Source: Acidobacteriota bacterium
Lineage (GTDB): Bacteria; Acidobacteriota; Blastocatellia; Pyrinomonadales; Pyrinomonadaceae
Direction: 5' to 3'
Length of the DNA: 5,744 bases
Assembly (NCBI GenBank): GCA_029777145.1
Contig: JAKOSS010000416.1
Span: forward strand, 1 to 5,744
Shown piece after piece: positions 1-4,465 of the stretch (the stretch's first letter is position 1; the number at the start of each line of letters is the position of its first letter). A program made the position numbers and the translations under genes. The notes beneath the pieces are model-generated. The model saw only the letters and a list, made by a program, of their open reading frames with translations. It ran no database searches and had not been told where the DNA came from.

Positions 1-215
1 ATCGTGCAAATGTTCGGATGGTCGAGTTGAGAGCAGAGTTGGGCTTCGCGTTCGAATCGCTTGAAATTGGCCGTTTTCGCGGTGAGTTCCGGCGGAAGTA
101 TCTTGATGACCACCGTACGGTTCAGCTTCGTGTCGAGGGCTTTATAAACTGTCCCTTGCCCGCCGGCGCCAATCTTTTCTTTAATTAGGTATTGATTGAT
201 CTTGGAACCGATCAT
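1..215 (-). CDS. Serine/threonine protein kinase, N-terminal part (runs off left edge)
   Basis: The reading frame on the minus strand begins MIGSKINQYLIKEKIGAGGQ and stays open to the edge of the window, giving 71 residues. It shows the N-lobe of a Hanks-type (PknB-like) kinase: the glycine-rich ATP loop GAGGQGTVY at residues 16-24, the ATP-anchoring lysine K38 in VVIKIL, a probable helix-C glutamate E57 in RFEREAQ, and the usual HPNI turn at 66-69. The family transfers phosphate from ATP to Ser/Thr of target proteins; the target here is unknown. The catalytic loop, DFG motif and any membrane or sensor domain lie outside the window. The start is supported by the typical 'MIGxxIxxYxIxxKIGxGGxGxVY' opening and by an AAGG (223-220) four bases upstream, which is a short spacing. 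The glutaredoxin-like gene lies upstream on the same strand, but 214 bases of spacer argue against tight coupling. Confidence 0.9.
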   Translation of the reverse strand, partial: MIGSKINQYLIKEKIGAGGQGTVYKALDTKLNRTVVIKILPPELTAKTANFKRFEREAQLCSQLDHPNICT

Positions 216-302
216 ATTACCTTGTCGGATTTCGGTTTGGACAAGTTTAACCCCGAAGCCAAGTGCAAGTAAAGCTTGGAATTAATTCTCTCGGGAACCC
301 TT

Positions 303-412
303 GCGGGCCGCTCCCGGCACCCCGCCTTGTTCGTCAGTCTTATGGCATCCGGAATTGTCGTTCCGGGTCCGGTGAATCTTCTTGTCAGTGTCGCAACCGG
401 CGAACCGCCGGT
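303..412. other. Spacer with clustered small GC-rich hairpins
   Basis: The 214-base gap between the kinase start (215) and the glutaredoxin stop (430) has no convincing gene. It holds three inverted repeats. The clearest is a perfect 7-bp stem, ACCGGCG (396-402) with CGCCGGT (406-412) and a 3-base loop. A second is a 6-bp stem CCGGAA (349-354) with TTCCGG (361-366). The third is a GC-rich imperfect stem around 303-327 containing GCCG/CGGC. None is followed by a T-run on either strand, so none is a standard intrinsic terminator. The cluster may be the 3' end of the glutaredoxin transcript, the kinase leader, or simply structured spacer. Confidence 0.35.
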
Positions 413-429
413 CAAAAAGGAAGTACCGT

Positions 430-651
430 TCAGCCCCTGAGCGGTGTTCCCCAGCCCGATTGGATGTACTCTCCGTTTTGGACGATGCACGGAACTACAA
501 GGTCTCCGCCCGAAAACTCGAGCATTTCCTTTTGCCGGGCGGCATCGTTCTGCGCATCGTACTCGACGAAGGGAATTCCCTCCGCGTTGTAGTAATCACG
601 TGCCTGTTGGCAATAAGGGCATCCGGGTTTTACATAAATCACCAAAGACAT
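430..651 (-). CDS. Glutaredoxin-like thiol protein (CPYC active site)
   Basis: This is a 73-residue thioredoxin-fold protein starting MSLVIYVKPGCPYCQQARDY. The redox motif C11-P-Y-C14 follows the first beta strand, exactly as in glutaredoxins, and V53-P54 matches the cis-proline (TVP) position. Glutaredoxins reduce disulfides or glutathione mixed disulfides in the cytoplasm; no signal peptide is seen. The C-terminal part, SGGDLVVPCIVQNG followed by a Gly-rich GWGT, also resembles the short UXX-star/CXX-star glutaredoxin-like group, so the electron donor need not be glutathione. An extra Cys (C55) directly follows the cis-proline. The frame is open further upstream, but I chose the Met at 651 because GGAGGG (665-660) sits eight bases before it and the fold begins there; the longer version would start inside the terminator at 721-752. 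The length is normal for a minimal glutaredoxin. Confidence 0.85.
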   Translation of the reverse strand: MSLVIYVKPGCPYCQQARDYYNAEGIPFVEYDAQNDAARQKEMLEFSGGDLVVPCIVQNGEYIQSGWGTPLRG

Positions 652-659
652 CCTGTTTT

Positions 660-665
660 CCCTCC
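660..665 (-). promoter_or_regulatory. Ribosome binding site of the glutaredoxin-like gene
   Basis: On the minus strand GGAGGG lies eight bases before the ATG at 651. It decides between this start and the longer open frame reaching 747. Confidence 0.7.
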
Positions 666-695
666 GCATTCGGCGCGCGGGCCGCCAAAACTGAA

Positions 696-701
696 ATTCT
701 A
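696..701 (-). promoter_or_regulatory. Possible -10 box for the glutaredoxin-like gene
   Basis: TAGAAT (5 of 6 to TATAAT) lies on the minus strand 44 bases upstream of the chosen start and downstream of the terminator of the preceding gene, where a new promoter is expected. No good -35 box is visible at 16-18 bases, so this is a weak call. Confidence 0.25.
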
Positions 702-720
702 ACAGAAGCGGGGCGTAAAC

Positions 721-752
721 GAAAAAATCGCGAGTGCTGCCGAGCACTCGCG
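721..752 (-). terminator. Intrinsic (Rho-independent) terminator of the 813-1148 gene
   Basis: A perfect 10-bp inverted repeat, CGCGAGTGCT (729-738) and AGCACTCGCG (743-752), encloses a 4-base loop. On the minus strand it is followed at once by ATTTTTTC (728-721). The hairpin lies 60 bases past the stop of the hypothetical gene and upstream of the glutaredoxin-like gene. It therefore ends the first transcript and makes the two genes separate units. On the plus strand no T-run follows, so it works in one direction. Confidence 0.88.
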
Positions 753-812
753 TAGGGACCGGAGTCCGAATTCCCGAAATGGAAACGATTGATTCTACTG
801 TTCAGTGGAAGA

Positions 813-1148
813 CTAATTGATCAGGATTCCGCTTTTTGCGCGGAAATAGTACCGCGCCGCCGATCCGATCGCACGGACGAACCGGTCGATAAAGCCGCTT
901 GATCCGTTGAAGCTAAGTGCGGGTTCGTAGATATTCTCGACGAAGTCGACAGCGGCGGCGCGGAAGCCGATGTCGCGCCCGAGCCGTTCGCCGAGGTACC
1001 ACTTGTGCTCGACGATCAGCGGCCACAGCCGCGATGCGTCTTTTGTTGAGAAGTTACGACCCGTGTGCTCCTTAAGAAGTTTCTGCGCCGGCGTCGGCAA
1101 GTCCCTTAATACCTCATCGACGACAAAATCCAGCTGGTATGAGTACAT
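813..1148 (-). CDS. Conserved hypothetical protein (possible DUF4032-like)
   Basis: This 111-residue protein starts MYSYQLDFVVDEVLRDLPTP. It has no signal peptide and no clear membrane segment. The most distinctive stretch is LWPLIVEHKWYLGERLGRDIGFRAA at about residues 42-66, which recalls the 'EHKWYLSEraGrDvG' core of DUF4032 proteins; this is from memory and is not proof of membership. The C-terminal third (VRAIGSAARYYFRAKSGILIN) is basic and amphipathic. I cannot assign a biochemical role. The gene is very likely real: AAGGAG (1161-1156) lies seven bases before the ATG, a strong terminator follows the stop, and the composition looks like a folded protein. It is divergent from the LysR-type regulator gene and shares a 182-base spacer with it, so it is a candidate target of that regulator. 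Confidence 0.75.
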   Translation of the reverse strand: MYSYQLDFVVDEVLRDLPTPAQKLLKEHTGRNFSTKDASRLWPLIVEHKWYLGERLGRDIGFRAAAVDFVENIYEPALSFNGSSGFIDRFVRAIGSAARYYFRAKSGILIN

Positions 1149-1155
1149 ATTATTG

Positions 1156-1161
1156 CTCCTT
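1156..1161 (-). promoter_or_regulatory. Ribosome binding site of the 813-1148 gene
   Basis: On the minus strand AAGGAG precedes the ATG at 1148 by seven bases. It is a strong Shine-Dalgarno with ideal spacing and supports the start MYSYQLD. Confidence 0.8.
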
Positions 1162-1172
1162 GTTCACCCGCC

Positions 1173-1188
1173 CGGCGGCTCGCCGCCG
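1173..1188 (-). other. GC-rich hairpin in the leader of the 813-1148 gene
   Basis: CGGCGG (1173-1178) and CCGCCG (1183-1188) form a perfect 6-bp stem with a 4-base loop. In the minus-strand transcript it would sit 11 bases upstream of the Shine-Dalgarno. It could steady the leader or affect translation, or mark a transcript end; there is no T-run beside it. The sequence contrasts with the AT-rich DNA immediately further upstream. Confidence 0.35.
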
Positions 1189-1209
1189 AGGCCATAAAAA
1201 CCAATGTTC

Positions 1210-1240
1210 TTGTCAAAAAACCGTGTGCGGCATTTGATAA
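1210..1240. promoter_or_regulatory. Interrupted dyad in the LysR / hypothetical gene spacer
   Basis: TTGTCAAA (1210-1217) and TTTGATAA (1233-1240) match as inverted arms at 7 of 8 positions across 15 bases, with a small inner CCG/CGG pair (1221-1223, 1228-1230). Interrupted dyads in a divergent spacer beside a LysR-type gene are typical regulator recognition sites. It is an operator candidate only. Confidence 0.35.
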
Positions 1241-1245
1241 GTAAG

Positions 1246-1251
1246 TATAAT
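1246..1251 (+). promoter_or_regulatory. Candidate -10 box for the LysR-type gene
   Basis: A perfect TATAAT lies 79 bases upstream of the regulator start, in the most AT-rich part of the divergent spacer. At the usual 17-base distance there is no good -35 match; TTGTCA at 1210 is 30 bases away. That would fit a promoter needing an activator, but the box alone is weak evidence. Confidence 0.35.
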
Positions 1252-1269
1252 TGTTTCGAAAAAACGATT
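1249..1269. promoter_or_regulatory. Candidate LysR operator overlapping the -10 box
   Basis: AATTGTTT (1249-1256) and AAACGATT (1262-1269) are inverted arms matching at 7 of 8 positions around a 5-base centre. The left arm overlaps the TATAAT at 1246-1251, a layout expected for autorepression. The site follows the dyad at 1210-1240 by nine bases, recalling the two-site arrangement of LysR-type regulators. The binding protein is inferred, not shown. Confidence 0.4.
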
Positions 1270-1330
1270 GCCAACTCTTATTTTTAATCGGATCAATGAA
1301 ACTCGTTAATGACTGCAAACCGTTGAAATA

Positions 1331-2242
1331 ATGGATCTTTGGCAATTGCGGACATTCATGGCGATCGCCGAGACGCTCAACTTTACGAAAGCGTCCGAAC
1401 GACTGAACCTGACCCAGTCGGCCGTCAGCCACCAAATAAAGGCGCTCGAAAAGGAACTCGGCGTTTCGCTTTTCATCCGCGGAAAGCGCGGCGTGGTCCT
1501 CACAGATGCGGGACGTCTCGTTCTTGAATACGGATCGCGGATCGCGGAAGAGATCGAGTCGCTCCAGGAGACGCTCGCCGGACGCGAACGATCACTCGCC
1601 GGGCAAGTACGCGTCGCGGCCGCGACCCAGGCGCTCGTCTACCTTTTTGCGCCGCTGTTCGAGGAATTCATGGATGCGAACGAGAATGTCGAACTCGTTT
1701 TCAGAACAACGGTTTCGACCGAACAGACCGTGCAGGACATTCTCAACGGCGTTGCCGACATCGGCTTCGCGTCGCTCGCGGTCTATTCTCCCGCCCTGCA
1801 CGTGACCGAGCTTTTCGATGACGAACTCGTACTCGCGGTCGGCTCAAGACATCGCTTTGCGAAAACGAAGTCGGTCTCCGTCGAGGATCTGGCGGGCGAG
1901 CGTTGGATCCTGTTCGAGCGCGGAGCATCGATCCGCCGAGCGACCGATGACTTCTTCAAGAATCAGCATTTCGAGCCGGAAAAAGCGCTCGAGTCGAACG
2001 ACACTTACTTCATCAAACTCATGATCGAGCACGGGCTCGGGATCGCGCTCCTGCCGTCATGGTCGGTCCGCGAGGAGATCGACAAGCGAAAACTCGCCGC
2101 CGTGCGGATCGCCGGCCACGATCTGCGCCGATCTGTCGCGCTGGTTGCGATGAAGGGAATGAAAAATCCTCCGATTCGCGCTTTCATCGGATTTATTGTA
2201 GAAAATAGGGAACGGTTACAGGCCGCGGCCGGAATTCCGTAA
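1331..2242 (+). CDS. LysR-type transcriptional regulator
   Basis: This 303-residue protein has the usual LysR-family length. It opens with MDLWQLRTFMAIAETLNFTK, the standard family start. The winged helix-turn-helix covers about residues 1-60, including ASERLNLTQSAVSHQIKALE and the wing up to VLTDAGR. A helical dimerisation linker spans about 61-87, and a periplasmic-binding-protein-like effector domain spans about 88-295, with the typical LVLAVGSRHRFA and IEHGLGIALLPSWSV segments. The family binds DNA as tetramers and responds to small molecules; the effector here cannot be read from sequence. No Shine-Dalgarno is evident before the ATG, but the start is fixed by the family N-terminus. The [2Fe-2S] gene follows seven bases after the stop on the same strand, so the two are probably cotranscribed. 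The divergent hypothetical gene and the [2Fe-2S] gene are its most likely targets. Confidence 0.95.
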   Translation: MDLWQLRTFMAIAETLNFTKASERLNLTQSAVSHQIKALEKELGVSLFIRGKRGVVLTDAGRLVLEYGSRIAEEIESLQETLAGRERSLAGQVRVAAATQALVYLFAPLFEEFMDANENVELVFRTTVSTEQTVQDILNGVADIGFASLAVYSPALHVTELFDDELVLAVGSRHRFAKTKSVSVEDLAGERWILFERGASIRRATDDFFKNQHFEPEKALESNDTYFIKLMIEHGLGIALLPSWSVREEIDKRKLAAVRIAGHDLRRSVALVAMKGMKNPPIRAFIGFIVENRERLQAAAGIP

Positions 2243-2249
2243 GTTTGTG

Positions 2250-2561
2250 ATGAAGGACATCGAGAAGTACAAGGACATCTTCGAGCCGTTCGACAAACTC
2301 GTCGATCTCGACATCTGCGGCGAGGTTCACGAAGTCCCCGAAAACAACTCGCTGCTGCGATGTTTCCAATATTTAAGGCTTGATTCCATCTCGCGCGGGG
2401 ATCTTTGCTGGAACGGCGACTGCCTCAATTGTCAGGTTTGGATCGAACGCGACGGCGGCAAGGAAAAAGGCGTCATCTCCTGCCGCACAAAGGTCGCCGA
2501 AGGTATGAAGATCGTCCGGATGACAAAGGAGATCGCGGAACTGCTTGAGGAGTCGGAATAG
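2250..2561 (+). CDS. Small [2Fe-2S] cluster-binding protein (plant-type ferredoxin-like)
   Basis: A 103-residue protein starting MKDIEKYKDIFEPFDKLVDL. It carries a plant-type [2Fe-2S] ligand set: C53-x4-C58-x2-C61 in the stretch CWNGDCLNCQVW, then C78 in ISCRT after 16 residues. The preceding SLLRCFQYLRL helix matches the ferredoxin-like fold seen in the N-terminal Fe-S domains of succinate dehydrogenase or NADH dehydrogenase subunits (Fer2/Fer2_4 type). Two further cysteines, C23 and C38, are not part of the standard set. It is probably a soluble cytoplasmic electron carrier or a small subunit of an oxidoreductase, but no partner enzyme is in the window. The ATG at 2250 is chosen; a GTG directly before it at 2247 would add one residue. 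No clear Shine-Dalgarno is seen, and the gap to the LysR stop is only seven bases, which suggests translational coupling. Confidence 0.88.
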   Translation: MKDIEKYKDIFEPFDKLVDLDICGEVHEVPENNSLLRCFQYLRLDSISRGDLCWNGDCLNCQVWIERDGGKEKGVISCRTKVAEGMKIVRMTKEIAELLEESE

Positions 2562-2882
2562 TCAGTATTTCGGGATCTTCGGGTCGACCTCGTTGGACCA
2601 GGCGGTGATCCCGCCGCGCAGATTGTAGAGTTTCCCGGTGTACCCTGCGTAACGGAGCGCATTGATCGCGCTCGCGCTGCGGCCGCCGACCTTGCACGAG
2701 ATTACCGCATCGCGGTTCGGATCGAGTTCGCCCATCCGGCTGATGATGTCGTTGAGAGGAATGAGCTTTGATCCCTCGATCTTGGCGAACGCATATTCGG
2801 CCGGCTGCCGGACATCGATCAACTGAAAGTCCTCGCCGGCATCTATCATGGCCTTCAGTTGTATTGCGGTTATTTCTTCCAT
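2562..2882 (-). CDS. Single-domain rhodanese-like sulfurtransferase
   Basis: A 106-residue protein starting MEEITAIQLKAMIDAGEDFQ, the length of one rhodanese domain. It shows the LIDVRQPAEY motif (residues 21-30), the I-P-L segment near 41-43, and the active-site loop C63-KVGGR-S69 with the catalytic cysteine that carries a persulfide. The end, GGITAWSNEVDPKIPKY, is strikingly like the rhodanese tail of MoeB/ThiF-type fusion proteins (MoeZ). Rhodaneses move sulfane sulfur to acceptors such as thiol proteins or cofactor-biosynthesis carriers; there is no signal peptide, so it is cytoplasmic. The start follows an AT-rich leader without a clear Shine-Dalgarno. The gene is convergent with the [2Fe-2S] gene, and the two stop codons abut exactly at 2561/2562. 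A role in supplying sulfur to Fe-S or cofactor biosynthesis is plausible but unproven. Confidence 0.92.
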   Translation of the reverse strand: MEEITAIQLKAMIDAGEDFQLIDVRQPAEYAFAKIEGSKLIPLNDIISRMGELDPNRDAVISCKVGGRSASAINALRYAGYTGKLYNLRGGITAWSNEVDPKIPKY

Positions 2883-2913
2883 ATTCGAATTATTCGGTTT
2901 TTCGTTTAGTTAT

Positions 2914-2942
2914 TTTTTAGCGAATCGGGAACGGTTTTTCAA
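2914..2942 (-). promoter_or_regulatory. Candidate sigma-70-type promoter for the rhodanese gene
   Basis: On the minus strand TTGAAA (2942-2937; 5 of 6 to TTGACA) is followed after exactly 17 bases by TAAAAA (2919-2914; 4 of 6 to TATAAT). This would give a leader of about 25 bases before the ATG at 2882. The surrounding DNA is AT-rich compared with the genes. Confidence 0.4.
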
Positions 2943-3031
2943 ATCGCCGGAACCGTGTCGCCTTGCACGCGGTTCGTCACGGAATTAGATCGCTCCGCAA
3001 CTTACTGAAACATTTCGTCAACAAAATCGAA

Positions 3032-3037
3032 TAGAAT
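3032..3037 (+). promoter_or_regulatory. Possible -10 box of the M16 peptidase operon
   Basis: TAGAAT (5 of 6) lies 36 bases before the first M16 start, in the only upstream gap where the operon promoter can lie. No convincing -35 is seen at the right distance, so confidence is low. Confidence 0.25.
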
Positions 3038-3062
3038 CTGAGCATCTGCTTACTACAAATCA

Positions 3063-3068
3063 AGAGGA
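3063..3068 (+). promoter_or_regulatory. Ribosome binding site of the first M16 gene
   Basis: AGAGGA lies five bases before the ATG at 3074 and fixes the start directly ahead of a signal peptide. Confidence 0.65.
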
Positions 3069-3073
3069 ATACT

Positions 3074-4465
3074 ATGAAAACGTTTTGGAGAAAATTCGCC
3101 GTCGTGTTGACGCTCGTGCTGGTCTCCGGCACCGTTGCGACGGCCCAGAAAAACTCCGGCGGCGGACTGACGGTCCCGGTTACCTATTATCGGTTGCCGA
3201 ACGGGCTCCGGGTTGTCCTTTCGCCCGAAAAATCCGCGCCGCTGGTGACGGTCGCCGTTTACTACAACATCGGATTCCGGATCGAGCCGAAAGACCGGAC
3301 CGGATTTGCACATCTTTTCGAACACCTGATGTTTCAGGGTTCCAAGAACCTCGGCAAGGGTGAATACATCAAGCTCGTCGAAAGCAACGGCGGCGTGTTG
3401 AACGGCTCGACGCGGTTCGATTTCACGAACTACTTCGCCGTCGTTCCGTCGCACAAGCTCGAAACGCTGCTTTGGGCCGAGGCCGATCGCATGCGCGGGC
3501 TCGAGATCACGGACGAGAATCTCAAGAACCAGCAAGGCGTTGTCAGCAATGAAGTTATCGTCAACGTCATCAATCAGCCGTACGGTACGTTCCCGTGGAT
3601 CGATCTCCCGATGGCGGCATTTCAGAATTGGTACAACTCGCACAACTTCTACGGCGAACTGAAGGACATCGAGGCGGCAACGCTCGGCGATGCGAAGACG
3701 TTCTTCGACAAGTATTATTCGCCGAAGAATGCCGTGCTCGTCGTCGTCGGCGATTTCGACACGCCCGAAGCGAAGGCATTTGTGGCGAAGTACTTCGCGA
3801 ATATTCCGGCGGCGGCGCCGGACCCGATCCCGGACATTTCCGAACCGGTTCAGACCGCCGAGCGGGTGGTTTCGCGGACCGACAAACTCGCGAACAAGCC
3901 CGCCATCGCGTTCGGCTATCAGATGCCGCAACGGGGCAGCAAGGAGTACTTTGCGATGGGATTGATCGACCAGATCATGCTCCAGGGCGAAGACAGCCTG
4001 CTATATCAGGAGTTCGTGAAGAAAAAGGGATTCACGGGTGGCATCAGCGGCGGCATCAATGCCTACCTCGGCAACATGTTCAACTACAACGGCCCGATGC
4101 TGTTCGCGTTTGACATGATCCACGACGAAAAATTCAAATCGGACGAGATCAAGGCGTCGCTCGACGGTGTCGTCAAGCAGCTTCAGGACAAGCCGGTCGA
4201 ACAGAAGGACATCGACCGCGCGATCGTCAAACTGCGTTCAGGTTTCTACGATACGCTGCAGCAGTTCGGCGGCTTCGGAAGGGCCGATCTCTTGGCGTCG
4301 TTCGCGCTCTTCGATGACAAGCCGGACAAGATCAATGAGATCGAGGCAAATTTCAGAAAGGTAACGCCGCAGCTGATCCAGGAAACGGCCAAGAAATACC
4401 TGCGGAGCACGAACCGGACGGTCGTCATCGTCAATCCGGAAAAGAAAGGAGGAAGCGATGAGTAA
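3074..4465 (+). CDS. Exported M16-family zinc metallopeptidase, catalytic (HxxEH) subunit
   Basis: This is a 463-residue protein. Residues 1-24 form a classic signal peptide: basic start MKTFWRKF, hydrophobic core, and likely cleavage after ATA before Q25. It is therefore periplasmic or exported. The N-terminal M16 domain (about 36-190) has the inverted zinc motif H80-L-F-E83-H84, with E83 as catalytic base. E160, 76 residues after H84 in GVVSNEV, is the third zinc ligand. EADRMR at 136-141 is also typical. A second M16 domain (about 198-400) follows. There the Arg/Tyr pair needed for substrate binding in the partner half is missing: the aligned positions are V315 and G322 in EFVKKKGFTGG. The length fits M16B half-enzymes, which work as dimers. 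The stop overlaps the start of the next M16 gene, whose product carries the Arg/Tyr pair, so the two probably form one protease. The substrate is unknown. Confidence 0.95.
   Translation: MKTFWRKFAVVLTLVLVSGTVATAQKNSGGGLTVPVTYYRLPNGLRVVLSPEKSAPLVTVAVYYNIGFRIEPKDRTGFAHLFEHLMFQGSKNLGKGEYIKLVESNGGVLNGSTRFDFTNYFAVVPSHKLETLLWAEADRMRGLEITDENLKNQQGVVSNEVIVNVINQPYGTFPWIDLPMAAFQNWYNSHNFYGELKDIEAATLGDAKTFFDKYYSPKNAVLVVVGDFDTPEAKAFVAKYFANIPAAAPDPIPDISEPVQTAERVVSRTDKLANKPAIAFGYQMPQRGSKEYFAMGLIDQIMLQGEDSLLYQEFVKKKGFTGGISGGINAYLGNMFNYNGPMLFAFDMIHDEKFKSDEIKASLDGVVKQLQDKPVEQKDIDRAIVKLRSGFYDTLQQFGGFGRADLLASFALFDDKPDKINEIEANFRKVTPQLIQETAKKYLRSTNRTVVIVNPEKKGGSDE
4446..4452 (+). promoter_or_regulatory. Ribosome binding site of the second M16 gene, inside the first gene
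   Basis: AAGGAGG is a perfect Shine-Dalgarno five bases before the ATG at 4458. It lies in the last codons of the upstream M16 gene. It fixes the start of the second gene despite the unusual N-terminal sequence. Confidence 0.88.

Noticed and set aside
396..412. Perfect 7-bp hairpin considered as an intrinsic terminator for the glutaredoxin-like gene
   Set aside because: In the direction of transcription the T-run lies before the stem, not after it.
212..490. 92-codon minus-strand frame between the glutaredoxin-like and kinase genes
   Set aside because: It overlaps the glutaredoxin C-terminus and the kinase start, has no ribosome binding site and no recognisable motif.
652..747. Upstream extension of the glutaredoxin-like frame to 747
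   Set aside because: It would start inside the terminator hairpin at 729-752, adds residues that do not fit the fold, and ignores the good GGAGGG site before 651.
1188..1216. Perfect TTGACA on the minus strand (1216-1211) considered as the -35 of the hypothetical gene
   Set aside because: The sequence 15-18 bases downstream (ATGGCC/GGCCTC) is not like a -10 box; only a T-rich stretch at 11-12 bases is present, which is too close.
3053..3931. 292-codon open frame antisense to the first M16 gene
   Set aside because: The protein is very rich in Arg and Asp/Glu/Val without domain motifs, typical of an antisense shadow in GC-biased codons; the sense frame has a signal peptide and a complete zinc motif.
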